64,000 nt of DNA from Nemertoderma westbladi (lineage: Eukaryota; Xenacoelomorpha; Nemertodermatida; Nemertodermatidae). Below the pieces are notes generated by a model, which searched no databases, was not told the DNA's origin, and saw only the letters and a program-made list of their open reading frames with translations. Positions 25,483 to 36,895 of this stretch are shown here, piece by piece. The position numbers and the translations under genes are program-made. Where the stretch lies: the NCBI GenBank assembly GCA_032718475.1, contig JAUCBJ010005983.1:1-64000 (forward strand). The letters run 5' to 3'. How positions within the stretch are numbered: position 1 is the first letter of the stretch; the number at the start of each line of letters is the position of its first letter.

Positions 25483-25842
25483 TACTCTAAGACCAAATTC
25501 CATATTGAACTTCCCTTATATACAGAACCGGTAATACAATGTTAATTTATTCACATCTTTGCTGAATATTTAACTTCTTTCTTTAAACGAAATCAGAATG
25601 GACAACAGCATTGAATCTTTAGTTGAAGCAGAAACAATTACGAAAGTTGATGGTAAATCTTTATTTGCGCAGCCAGGATTGGGGGAGGGTACACCTACAC
25701 GTGTACACTGTACTGTACATGTACAAGTATAAAAAGTACGTGATAAATAAATTGCATGCATTTAACTGCGTTATATTATACACATATTTCATTAACTGTG
25801 AGCGAAGCGATCGAAAATTTTGTAATTTTGTAAATTTCGAAA

Positions 25843-26685
25843 ATTGAAATAATGAAGGTTTTTTTTTATTTATTTAGAATGCCGTTTAAGTTCTTTGTTT
25901 ATGCCTTTCGAAGAGTCTGTTATTGGTTAATAATTATGATAACAAAATAATATTACTAATAATCTGTAATTTTATGTAAATAACATAAAATATGGTAATG
26001 CAGTAGAAATTTAATATCATTGTGAACATAATTGGAATCGAATTTCCCTCCAGTTCATTATGCAACAAGAAACATAAGCATTTAATTGAATTTCAATAAC
26101 AAAAACTTTAAACGCATTTATCTCAAAATCATATTCTTCTTTGTTGGCCCTTCTTTCTACTGTGACCATCACCAATGATGTGGAGTATTCCTTCCCAATA
26201 AAACGGTTTTAGTTTACCAAAGCGGTATTAGAATGGCCTACTTTTCACACCTAATTCATAGGGTAAATTAATTTAGTTTTCCCTAAGATTTTCTCAATTT
26301 TTTTTTAACTGTTTAGAAACTTTTCACAGTGTATATTTTGAAAAAAAAACCCCTGGAAAGTATATCACAGTCAGTGTAAAATATAAAAAATAAAAACATA
26401 TATGCCAAATAATAAAAAAAACTGTACATACGCGGGTATATAAACTATACGTTACATAATATTGGAATTATCAGATAAAAATTGTGCAGCAATCAGCCAT
26501 GATAAAATGACTTGTTGAGAGAAACTCAATTTGTACAGGTGCAGTTTCTGCGGACAGTGCACCGCGACCAGTATATGAGGTGTTCCGCCCAGCAACTCTC
26601 TGGATAACATAAAATAACAAAGTGTGCAATCCTTCCGCCTAATAGTAAAATTAATATTAACTACTAATGATCAATCTTCGACGTC
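25843..26685. repeat. Segmental duplication, unit 2, split by ~500 bp
   Basis: The left half (25843-26012) matches 25127-25290 and carries an extra ~40-bp stretch. The right half (26509-26685) matches 25299-25482. The intervening ~495 bp has no counterpart in unit 1, so it was either inserted here or lost there. Confidence 0.8.
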
Positions 26686-26689
26686 TCTG

Positions 26690-27900
26690 TCAAGTCAATT
26701 TGGTAAATTTTAATATTAAATATAGAAATAATAGTGGAGTCAATCTATTAAATAAAAAAAGAAATTCGCTAATTATCTTGTTATTACCCTAAAAAGTATA
26801 TCAAAATATATGTTGTAATTGGTATACACCACAACACCAAATGTCCTGGAATATAGTGGCGCTATTCAGGTACATGCCACCCCCCCTTCCAAATTTTTAT
26901 TAGATTGCATGAAATTTGAAACAGATGTTTTCACCTCCCTCCTCCTCCTCCGTGGGTGAGCCAGAATTTTTATTTCTGCTTTCATTCTTTAGCTACAAGC
27001 GTTTGAAAAAAGTGTCTCCTGCGATATTACACCAGTTACATCGCAGTTATTCTTCAATCTTATAGTGACTTATAGGTACAGTTAGAAAGTTGGCCATGGA
27101 AGGATTCCAAATATGCATGACAATCTGAATTTCGTCGTAAAATATCTGAGATATGAGCGTTCGAAAGTTCCATGGTTTTGCGCCTGCGCGAGGCTATTTT
27201 ATTCTATATAACAAATATATTATATTCTGGAACACTTTAATTAACAATAATTATACTAGAAAATTGAAATAAATAATATTTGCCTATTACAAAGATTTAT
27301 AAAATGATTTTCTAAGTGTAACACAAAATACATATATATTTTTATAAACTCTTAAATTAAATACGATACTAAAAAAATACACACATTTTTCGTACCGGTA
27401 CCGCATCTTGGATTTTTCGCATCGCATTTTTCCAAAATTGCATTCATAGCGTGACAAATTGTCCCGTATAGTATCCTGTCCCTACCAGACATAATGCAAC
27501 AAATTCAAAAAGAAACCAAAATGTTATTACATTTACTGAGAATTGTACCAGCAGCATTGTATCCTTTCTTATCTTCGTGATCATCTGCTTGGCCTGATCC
27601 CAGATATCGAAAATCATCAAATATAATACGCTATTTGATAAACGTTCTGGAATATGATATTCATACAATATTCAATACATATGATATTCGGTTTCTTTGT
27701 GTTGATATTGTTCAGATAATATTTTTTACGACAGTATTAAATAATGATATTTATATTTAATCACTCTCATCTAATCACGTCATTAAATTATTGTTATATA
27801 GGCCTACAATAAGTATTCTGGAACAATAAAATCTAGATATTCTACTTTCTTTATGTTTATTCCCAAAAATATTTGTTGTTGTTTATCTCAGAAAAATATT
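26690..27900. other. Intergenic; no gene recognised
   Basis: AT-rich with short CTCC and poly-C tracts (26880-26950). The minus ORF at 27444-27668 (74 aa) shows no domain and no plausible splice context. Confidence 0.45.
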
Positions 27901-27904
27901 TGTT

Positions 27905-27985
27905 GTTGTTTATCTCAGTTGATTGATCGACGGAGCTGCAATCTATTAGTTGTAGGTTCAACACCCGCTAGGTTCCACTTCAGCT
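27905..27985 (+). repeat. tRNA-like segment (SINE head)
   Basis: TATCTCAGTTGATTGATCGA resembles box A of a tRNA. GTAGGTTCAACACCCGC, some 50 bases on, resembles box B. The following ~150 bases (CTTCGGGTAGC..) may be the SINE body. Confidence 0.4.
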
Positions 27986-28310
27986 TTACCCCTACCTTCG
28001 GGTAGCAGATATCAAAATAGGAGCCTTCGGGTTGCTCCGGTCGACTGTTTACTTGGTTGCTTTGTAACACGGAGAAAATACGACTAAATACACTGTGAAA
28101 GCAATCACAAAACATTACGATATACCATGAACAAAGGACCTGCAAATTATTTTATAACTGCGCTGAATGACCAAAAAAGTACCTTACAAAGGTAAAGTAG
28201 AACGAACGTTACAAAGTACAAAAACGCAATTAACCCTATAATAATAAATTATACATTACATCCAATGATTAGAGTTATTTGTTTAAGAGGTAGGCTAGCT
28301 ATATACACTA

Positions 28311-29004
28311 AATAAAGTGGATAGGGCTGCTAAGGAGGTTGGATTGCATATAAATGCTACCAAGACCGAATTCATGACCTTTAATGTTGATGGAAACTTG
28401 ACAACCATTGATAATAATCAACTAAGGCAGGTCGATGACTTCCAGTACCTTGGATCATGGATAGAGAGTAGCAAAAAGGACATAGAAGTTAGGAAAGCAA
28501 AGGCTTGGGTAGCTCTATCAAAAATGGATACCATCTGGAAATCAGATCTCTCCAGGCACCTGAAGACCAAGTTCTTTCGAGCCACAGTGGAAAGTGTATT
28601 TTTATACGGGGGTGAGACCTGGACACGGACTAAATCACTTGAACAACGAATTGATGGTTGCTACACAAGACTACAAGGGCAGCCCTAAACATCAGCTGGA
28701 GACAACACATGACAAACGCCGAGCTTTATGGTACAATACCACCTGTATCAACCACCCTCCGTGAACGCAGATTAAGATTCAGTGGGCACTGCTGGCGAAG
28801 TAAAGACGAGGTCATACCAGATCTACTTCTCTGGCAACCAACTCATGGAAAGCGTAGTCGTGGACGACCGGCCATAACATATATAGATCAACTTGAAAGG
28901 GATACTGAACTTGGGAGAAACGAAATTGCGACAACTATGGAGAATCGGGAAGCCTGGAAGGATCTCATTTCCACTGTCCGAGTTCGCTCGACCTAGTAGT
29001 AGTG
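28311..29004 (+). mobile_element. 5'-truncated non-LTR retrotransposon, family 2, frameshifted
   Basis: Two overlapping frames (28317-28688 and 28658-28996) together encode the C-terminal part of an RT protein. Visible pieces are LHINATKTEFMTFN, VDDFQYLGSWIESS, LYGGETWTRTKSLEQRIDG, then, after a frameshift near 28670, ELYGTIPPVSTTLRERRLRF and SGHCWRS. It is related to but clearly distinct from family 1 (copies A-E). Its 3' end is also TAGTAGTAG. TAGCTATAT occurs before the 5' junction (28295-28304) and after the tail (about 29004-29013), a plausible diverged target duplication. It is broken and presumably dead. Confidence 0.85.
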
Positions 29005-30018
29005 GTAGCTATATGCATCACTAACAATAGAAAATTATTACTATTTAGGTAGTTACCACGCAACTTGTTATAATATAAGGCAAACAAATAGCACTATAAT
29101 CAGAATTGAGCAATTATTGGGCATTACTAAAATAGGCCGTTTGTTTGCATGAAAATGAAACGTTTTCCGCAACATATAGGCCTATATTGTTATAGACTTT
29201 TGGGGCAATAACAAGATAATATAGAAGCCAAAAAATTTGATTTAGGTTTATTGTGAATCTATTTTGGGTTGACCCCTTTTTTTTGGCTCGATTGACTGGA
29301 CTAATATAGGACCTTTTTACCAGCTGCACGAATTAGTATCCAAATAAATGACTTTATAATTTGAATACTAACATTTTCCAAGATGTTAGCAATTTGTATT
29401 CTTCTAAGTCCTTGATAAGAATCGCTCTTGACTTGATCAAAAATGTTAATAAAAGGAGAATAACTAATATCGTATGATTTATACTTACGAGCTCACACAC
29501 ACGTCTACAACAGCCTGTGTTGCAGCCAGGATAGCGAAGGTATCTGGATCGAGAGGAAGCCAGCGAACTCGGCGCCAATGCTGACTGCAATTGGGATGCC
29601 AAAGGATACAAAGTGTAAACTGGTATATTATAATATATAATAATCGCCCAGCTTCAAATAATACAGGATTTTGTAAAAATTTAAGTGATAATAAATAAAT
29701 GATCCAAGATTTAATATCTCAGAAGTTCATATAAACTGCCTCGCGAGGAGTTTTTATTTAGATGTAGAAAACTTGCCGTTACAATATCCCGTAGCCGCAA
29801 CGAACAACCAGTTTGTTTAAAGTTTCTTTTATGTCGTCAAATTTTAATTTCCAGTTTATGTTCGGCACCGAAATACAAGTAATCTAACGAATCCGTTGGC
29901 AATATTATGACGAATTAGGGCAGAAGATGCTTCTTCCTAAAAGTTTAAACGAAATGTTAATTAGTTGGGTAACAATCGGGGTGGGAATAATTACTTTGGG
30001 GACCGTTTTATGAAACAC
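29005..30018. other. Intergenic apart from one candidate exon
   Basis: AT-rich sequence. The only coding-like piece is the minus-strand candidate exon at 29489-29584, listed separately. Confidence 0.4.
29489..29584 (-). CDS. Candidate internal exon of an unknown gene
   Basis: On the minus strand a 96-base segment lies between CCCAATTGCAG and a strong donor GCTC|GTAAGTAT. One frame is open throughout (31 codons, entering and leaving at phase 2) and reads QHWRRVRWLPLDPDTF then AILAATQAVVDVCV. The other two frames contain stops. GC content is higher than its surroundings. No partner exon was found, and the family is unknown. It could be a chance open frame. Confidence 0.3.
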
Positions 30019-30240
30019 TTTATGACTTGTATATATATATACCGCTTATTTTATGACTTGTAGCCTATATATACCGCTTATTTTATGACTTGTATATATA
30101 CCGCTTATTTTATGAATTGTATATATACCGCTTATTTTATGACTTGTATATATATATACCGCTTATTTTATGACTTGTATATATACTGCTTATTTTATGA
30201 CTTGTATATATATATACCGCTTATTTTATGAAACACTTTA
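30019..30240. repeat. Short tandem array, ~28-35-bp unit
   Basis: About seven copies of ACCGCTTATTTTATGACTTG plus a variable (TA)n stretch. Length variation lies in the TA run. Confidence 0.9.
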
Positions 30241-30294
30241 TACATTTTTTTTTCATAAATAAGTAACACACGTCATAAACAATTGACATAGCGT

Positions 30295-30348
30295 GGGAAA
30301 GGAGCAGGTCACAGAGGCAGGCATTTCTAACCAAAACAATAAATAAGA
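30295..30348 (+). repeat. Dispersed repeat fragment (GGAGCAGGTTACAGAGG type)
   Basis: GGGAAAGGAGCAGGTCACAG and TTTCTAACCAAAACAATAAA match one unit of the array at 54.2-54.9 kb. Confidence 0.75.
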
Positions 30349-30349
30349 T

Positions 30350-31240
30350 AATATATAAATATAAATGATAAATACCGTTACATAATAAATAAAACAGTCA
30401 GTAGTCACTCTATCAGACAGTTAAGCAATAGGTACCGTATTGGTACGCATCTGTAGAATGAGAATTAGATATGTTAGACCACTACAGCACAGACTGAGAA
30501 AAAGTTTAACCATATTATTATCACTCTAGGCATATTATTATCACTTCACTCTCACGCGGTGCCCTGGCTATATAGGTACCGGGTAATGAAAATGAAGTCA
30601 AACTATTGTAGTCAGGGATGGCAAAAACCATGGTTTTTTGAATTTTTTTTTTGTTTTGGTTTTATTGTTTGGTTTTTTTCGGGTTTTTATGGTTTTTCAG
30701 TGGTTTAATTAAATCCAATACAGCAATACATACAAATGTAGGGCCTACGTACAACAGTACAACCCTTGCGCTTGCCCAATAGAATAAAATACTGAAATTA
30801 CACCACAACAGTATGCTATTTTGAAGCGTTCGTTCTGCTGTTCTGTTCTGTCCTTACACCTTCAGACCTTACTCTCATCCACAGCCATTCCAAGCAAAAG
30901 TAAACCTTTTGGTGAAAAATGAAAGTACTTAGAAATGCATTTATTTTGTATTGAGTGTGTAGCACACATATTGTGCTTCATAAAACTGCTTTCAAATGTT
31001 CCATAACCCTTGCCAATTTTTTTTTACGGCGTCCGCAAAATGTGATTTAAAAAATGCCAAAAATTCAATATTTTTGGCATTAATTACATACAAACCAAAA
31101 TGGCATGATAATTACCAAACTGGCAATGTCATATGTTTTTCAGAATCTTATATGTATGTAGTAATTAGCTATGGCGGTTAAATAATGTACAACTAATAAA
31201 TACTTTTCTAATAGCATTGTAATGAGTGGATGGAAAATAT
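30350..31240. other. Intergenic; no gene seen
   Basis: It includes a T/G-rich low-complexity stretch (about 30620-30710) of GGTTTTT-type repeats. A similar stretch occurs at 52080-52190. Confidence 0.4.
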
Positions 31241-33437
31241 GTCACGACCGTTACGCTGAAGAACAAGTTTTTTGAATATCTCCATATCCCCGGCAGTAAT
31301 GGTTAAAATCTTTTATATCTATCGTTAGGTGGTTCGTATCAATTGTTTGAGTCATATAGTTTAACTTGACTGTATGTTCCAGTTGTAGTAATCAGCGTAA
31401 CGGTCGTGACATTAACATGTGGGAAATGGGAATATTATCATAGCATGTATAATTCAAGGAACGAAAGGTCATCTTTTTTACTCTCTATTTAGATTACATT
31501 TTGGAATATGATTCCACACAAAGTGATAATTGAAATATTGGGTGTACAAAGGTTTCTTCTTAACCTATAATGTGCAATAAGAGCACTTATGACCGTAACG
31601 GTTGTGACACAAACTTAGGAATCATTATTATACAGTATAAATGAATTTGTATCATTTACAAACATCATTTACATATCATACCACTGCTGCAGTGGGATGT
31701 AATTATAATTATACTGTAATCAGGTACTGAGGTAGTACACATAATAACCAAAATATCAGCTTACAATACTACATAGAACAGTAGAACCAGAACGTATGGC
31801 TGCTTACATATAATCTGCAAAATTTGAAAAATTATGTTTATTTACTCTTGCACTTTTCATTTTAGCACCGAACATTGTAGGTGTATTCATCTGCGGAATT
31901 TAAAAAGCCTTCCATTGAAATCAGCGCACCAGACAGCCAGAAAACCTGTATGTAATTGAAATAAACACCATTCCTACAAGTCTAGTTGTTTTCACTAATT
32001 TGAAAAAATGCTGTTTACTTGCACTTTTCATTTTAGCACCAAAATGCTGAAATGGTAGGTATGTTCAACCAGTCAACTGCGGAATTTAAAAAGCCTTCCA
32101 TTGAAATCGGCGTACCAGAACAGCAGGAAAAACTGTATGTAATAGAGAAAGAAACACAATTCGTACAATTCTAGTTGTTTTCACTAATTTGAAAAATGCT
32201 GGTTACTTGCACTTTTCATTTTAGCACCAAAAATGGTATGTCAGTAGATGTGTTCAACTGCGGAATTTAAAAAGCCTTCCATTGAAATTGGCGTACCAGA
32301 AAACCTGTATGTAATTGAAATAAATACCATTCCTACAAGTCTAGTTGTTTTCATTAATTTGAAAAATGCTGTTTACTTGCACTTTTCATTTTAGCGCCAA
32401 AAATAGTAGATGTGTTCAACTGCGGAATTTAAAAAGCCTTCCATTGATATCGGCGCACCAGAAAACCTATAAGTAATTGAAATAAATACCATTCCTACAA
32501 GTCTAGTTGTTTTCACTAATTTGAAAAATGCTGGTTACTTGCACTTTTCAATTTAGCACCAAAAATGGTAGGTGTGTTCAACTGCGGAATTTAAAAAGCC
32601 TTCCATTTAAATCAGCGCACCAGAAAACCTGTATGTAATTGAAATAAACACCATTCCTACAAGTCTAGTTGTTTTCATTAATTTGAAAAATGCTGTTTAC
32701 TTGCACTTTTCATTTTAGCGCCAAAAATAGTAGATGTGTTCAACTGCGGAATTTAAAAAGCCTTCCATTGAAATCGGCGCACCAGAAAACCTATAAGTAA
32801 TTGAAATAAATACCATTCCTACAAGTCTAGTTGTTTTCATTAATTTGAAAAATACTTGTTACTTGCACTTTTCATTTTAGCACCAAAAATGGTAGATGTG
32901 TTCAATTGCGGAATGTAAAAAGCCTTCTATTAAAATCAGCGTACAAGAAAACCTGCCTGAAATCGATATCAATACCTAACTCTAATATCTTACCATTTTT
33001 TGAAATTCAGATTTATGTGAAAATCGATAATGTCACAACCGTTACGAAACTATGTCACGACCGTTACGCTGGTTAATTGATTGCCACATTCTCTAATGAT
33101 ACTATATTGCCATACTGTTAATTTCATTTTAAACTCTATCTATTAACATGTTAGTCTGACATAAGTAACGCTAAATAAGTACAGTAAATTCGATAGAAAT
33201 TGATATTGTGTAGGAGTCTCTAAAAAGCTTGTCCATTTCAGTCACGACCGTTACGCCAACTTTAAACTGGAATACAATCAATAAAACGTAATGAATTCCA
33301 GTGTGGTTTCGATTTTATTAAAGGTCCATATCTTAGGATCATATCATAGTAATATCTTTTCAATATCATTCTTCCTTGTGCCCTTAGAATACTCATTAAT
33401 ACCGGAAACCCATGCGGAATGTCACGACCGTTACGCT
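31241..33437. repeat. ~165-bp repeat array bracketed by a recurring GTCACGACCGTTACG motif
   Basis: From about 31845 to 32960, seven copies of a ~165-bp unit recur (for example CTTGCACTTTTCATTTTAGC, TGCGGAATTTAAAAAGCCTT, CCTACAAGTCTAGTTGTTTT). Outside the array the motif GTCACGACCGTTACGCTG or a close variant occurs at 31241, 33032, 33054, 33241 and 33421 on the plus strand, and at 31393-31410 and 31591-31608 on the minus strand. The overall unit may be one non-autonomous mobile element or a satellite island. No coding potential was seen. Confidence 0.85.
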
Positions 33438-34530
33438 GGAATGGCTGTCCAACCCATCAGCCCATGTCAGCATGTGACAAAATACTAACAACATCAGAAC
33501 ATACAACATAAAAATACATACCAAATAGCCAAATGACATTCAAGTCATTTTCGACTTATAATTTAATATCGCCTAGCTGCCTCTACTGCTCTAGCTGTCT
33601 AGGCTGCTAGCGCTAGGGCCTATACCAGTATACAGCTATATTACAGTATTATATTTTAAACAGATAAACAGAATTCGAAAGCTCATAAAATATAAATCAC
33701 ACAGCCAGACAGCACACATCGTCAAGTCGACTAGACTACAGGACTACGGTACGCTACGCGGTACCGGTACGGCAGTTTACGGTAAATTCAGAAATGACTG
33801 TCGACTGCAGGGACTGTATCTTTAAATCAGCCCCGGTCTGCCGTTCCGGTAGCGTAGGTACCGCAGTACAGCAGTACCGGTAGTCTATTCAGTATTCACT
33901 CATATTTCTTTACTGCTGTTGTGCTGTAGGCCTATTTGAGTTAAATAAAATTGCAATAGGCCTATTTTTCTGACAGGCAGACAGCAGGACAGGTAGATCC
34001 CGCGTCGCGTCGTACATACTGACATAAACGATAAAAACTAACCTAAAGTCAGTACCGGTGCCGGTATGTCAGTCTGTCAGTATGTCTGTATGTCGTTCGT
34101 TAGGACTACACACAGACACAGGACTACATTCTATTAAAAACTGAAAAACTAACCTGGCTGCCTGGAGGAAACAATTAGCCTGGCTGCCTGGCACTGGAAA
34201 CCAGTCTGCCAGTTGCCAGTCGTATGGATACTGCTGTACTGGCAGACTGGGATAAGTCTGTCAGTCAGTCAGTGACTGCAAATCTCTCCGTCTGTTCGTC
34301 GCTGCACCTGTCTGCCTGTACCTGAAACTGTCAGCTCCAATCCTGCAATCACAATCAGCCAATGTCCAGAATGTCTGAATGTCAGAATGTAGACCTACCT
34401 ACCGTGTACCGGCTGACTGGCTGATCGGTACCGGTACTCCAGTACTCCAATACTGCAATATGCAATATTCTCGAGCAACAATATATCAGGATATAGACCT
34501 AAGCCGCCTAACTGTATGAAGGTTACCGGC
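33438..34530. other. Intergenic, rich in short palindromic words; no gene seen
   Basis: Many short words recur, such as TACCGGTAC, AGGCCTA and CAGTCTGCCAG. The minus ORF at 34395-34583 overlaps the end of the neighbouring element and has no domain. Confidence 0.45.
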
Positions 34531-35062
34531 AGTAGTAGGGTCTTGGTCCTCTCTGCGACAGTTGGACCCAACTCATGACTCATCGCTTAGGAATGTGACA
34601 CCTTGGGTGTCATTGGCGCCAGACTGTCTGGGTGACACCTCCCAATTAGGTTAATTAGACCCTATTAGGGTTTAATTGTACTAATTAATTGATGACACCT
34701 GTCAATTAGGGTCTAATTAGCCTAATTGGGAGGTGTCACCCAGACAGTCTGGCGCCAATGACACCCAAGGTGTCACATTCCTAAGCGATGAGTCATGAGT
34801 TGGGTCCAACTGTCACAGAGAGGACTCAAGAGGGTGTCATAAGTGACACCGTGGCTCTTTTATTCATTAATACTTATTTATTTATACCTAATTTTAATTA
34901 ATTATCTATATTTTACTTTATTTATTCATATTTAATTTTAAATTAATTATTCATTTGTACTTTATTTTAAATTAATTAATTGTATTACTTTTACTTTATA
35001 CATTGATTTATATTTTTAGATTAATTAGTTTTTATATTACTTACCGCTACTAAATGAGATCA
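34531..35062 (+). repeat. Left terminal inverted repeat, with nested palindrome
   Basis: The outer part folds on itself: 34546-34650 is the inverse of about 34727-34827 (GTGTCATTGGCGCCAGACTG against CAGTCTGGCGCCAATGACAC). It is followed by AAGAGGGTGTCATAAGTGAC, then an AT-rich tract whose reverse complement is found at 41345-42055 (for example GTAATACAATTAATTAATTT). Confidence 0.9.
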
Positions 35063-35293
35063 TTATTGGAAACATCTAACCATAGACTTGCAGCCTTATT
35101 TAGCCCTAGGGTATACAGCTCCCCTACTGGTAACTATTTTGGAGTTAATGTTAGCAAAGGGCCTAAACTTAAGACAAGCTATCGCCTAGGTTACCAGTTA
35201 CGCATGAATGAGCAATTTATCGGGGCCCCTCTTAAAATTCTTTGTGCTGCGTCCGGATTGCCTCATTTAAGGAAGCCGCATCCCTATCGATAA
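35054..35293 (+). CDS. Hypothetical 79-residue ORF just inside the left TIR
   Basis: ATG at 35054 opens a 79-codon frame (MRSLLETSNHRLAALFSPRV...HPYR) that starts almost exactly at the inner edge of the left TIR. There is no recognisable domain, membrane segment or signal peptide. It is the only plus-strand ORF of any length in the left third of the element. It may be a small accessory gene or chance. Confidence 0.25.
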   Translation: MRSLLETSNHRLAALFSPRVYSSPTGNYFGVNVSKGPKLKTSYRLGYQLRMNEQFIGAPLKILCAASGLPHLRKPHPYR

Positions 35294-35904
35294 TCTAATT
35301 ATGGTATCGCTAACAATTTTCAGTATACTGTATAATTAAATAGGGCCCTCTTTTAATACATAAGTTTATATATATACAGTTTATCTTCAATTTAATTTGT
35401 TTTTATTTACAACCCTAATTGTTCTACTGTAATTTATGTTTTATAATAACAAGCTATATCCGGTTAATCCGTATTAATTTTCTTTGTACTGAGGTTATCG
35501 AGGGCGCTCTTTCCAATGGTCCTATTCTCAAAACGATCTAACCTACTGTATAATTAATTACTTAAGACTGCGAGGTTGCGTAATTAACACATCTCATTTA
35601 CCAGTTTTCCTTAAAAACTATGAAGTTATATTGCTCAAGAGTTCTAAGGGGCGAGCCATGAGGCAAGATGTTTGAGACTTATTTAGATATATTATTACTT
35701 AATTTTGACCCCCAATCGGCATCTACTACGGCATAGGCTATATCTTTTGCAGAGTCACAGAGTAGTATGAAGTTCCCCCGTCTGCCGCTAGAGGGCGAAA
35801 TATCTCAAAGTGAAAACCATACGATAGCCATGAATTGGTTACTAGGCAATAATACTGCATTTTGCAACGTTAGGCCTATTGCTGACCGAACGAAAACTGC
35901 CCTG

Positions 35905-35985
35905 GTTCATGCGGGGATCGAACCCATGACATACGGGAGATGTGAATTCAACGCAACCACTACACCAAAGTGGAACAGTAACCGT
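35905..35985 (-). repeat. tRNA-like segment inside the 7.8-kb element
   Basis: On the minus strand TTTGGTGTAGTGGTTGCG (box A-like) and ATGGGTTCGATCCCCGC (box B/T-loop) are spaced as in a tRNA. The T stem is imperfect. It is probably a tRNA-derived repeat, although it could supply an internal Pol III promoter. Confidence 0.4.
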
Positions 35986-36031
35986 CGAATTTGTTCGTTG
36001 ACGTTCGAATTTATAAGACTCTCATTTAAGA

Positions 36032-36315
36032 CCTGACACAGACTATGCCTCACTGAGACATAGACTATGACTCACTGAGGCATAGACTATGCCTCATTGA
36101 GGCACTGAGGCATAGACTATGCCTCACTGTGGCATAGACTATGACTCACTGAGGCATAGACTATGCCTCACTGAGGCATAGACTATGCCTCACTGAGGCA
36201 TAGACTATGACTCACTGAGGCATAGACTATGACTCACTGAGGCACTGAGGCATAGACTATGCCTCACTGAGGCATAGACTATGCCCCACTGAGGCATAGA
36301 CTATGCCTCACTATG
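36032..36315 (+). repeat. Left array of palindromic CATAGACTATG units
   Basis: About 13 copies of GAGGCATAGACTATGCCTCAC-type units, some with GACTCAC endings. Each core is a dyad, GGCATAG-A-CTATGCC. The reverse complement makes up the array at 38424-38945. Confidence 0.95.
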
Positions 36316-36355
36316 GATGGGCTTTACCACTGTACTCGCATCTGCTCTCTCATTG
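36307..36355 (-). promoter_or_regulatory. Inverted copy of gene-1 upstream sequence
   Basis: TGTACTCGCATCTGCTCTCTCATTGGCTG (36333-36354 and flank) is the reverse complement of 38198-38228, upstream of the zinc-finger gene. A matching ATGGATGGGC block is also present. With the neighbouring arrays this makes an inverted module around the gene. It contains an ATTGG (CCAAT-box) core. Confidence 0.6.
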
Positions 36356-36895
36356 GCTGCTCGATGCCTCCGATTAAGGGTCTAAGGTCTTCAAGCTGGT
36401 CATTTGCTTAGTTCTCTAATTGGAGGGATGTGAGTTTGCACCCTGGAAGCGCATTATTCTTTTTTCTAGCTCTTGGTTAACTCTAGTATACACTCTAGCT
36501 TTGACTCTCCCAGCTATAGTGATAGTATGCAACCTTGGGAGTTAATGCGTTGTCTTACGAGTAAAGGCCAAGAGATTAGACTTCAGGCTCCCTCTATTGG
36601 TTCATTCTTCTTAACTTTATAAAATAACTCAACCCGTATTTAAAGTTTTAAAAATTATGACTTAGTCGACTAATTTTCCAAAGTATATTATAAAAACATA
36701 TAATTTCTTGAATAAATAGACCTAATAGTAATAAATATTGTGGGGTAAATACATTTATAATACTAATATAATTATTATGGATAAATAGTCCTAATACTAA
36801 TATAATTGTTATGGATAAATAGTCCTAATACTAATATAATTGTTTTGGATAAATAGCCCTAATACTATTATGAAAGGAACTCAAACAAACAAATG

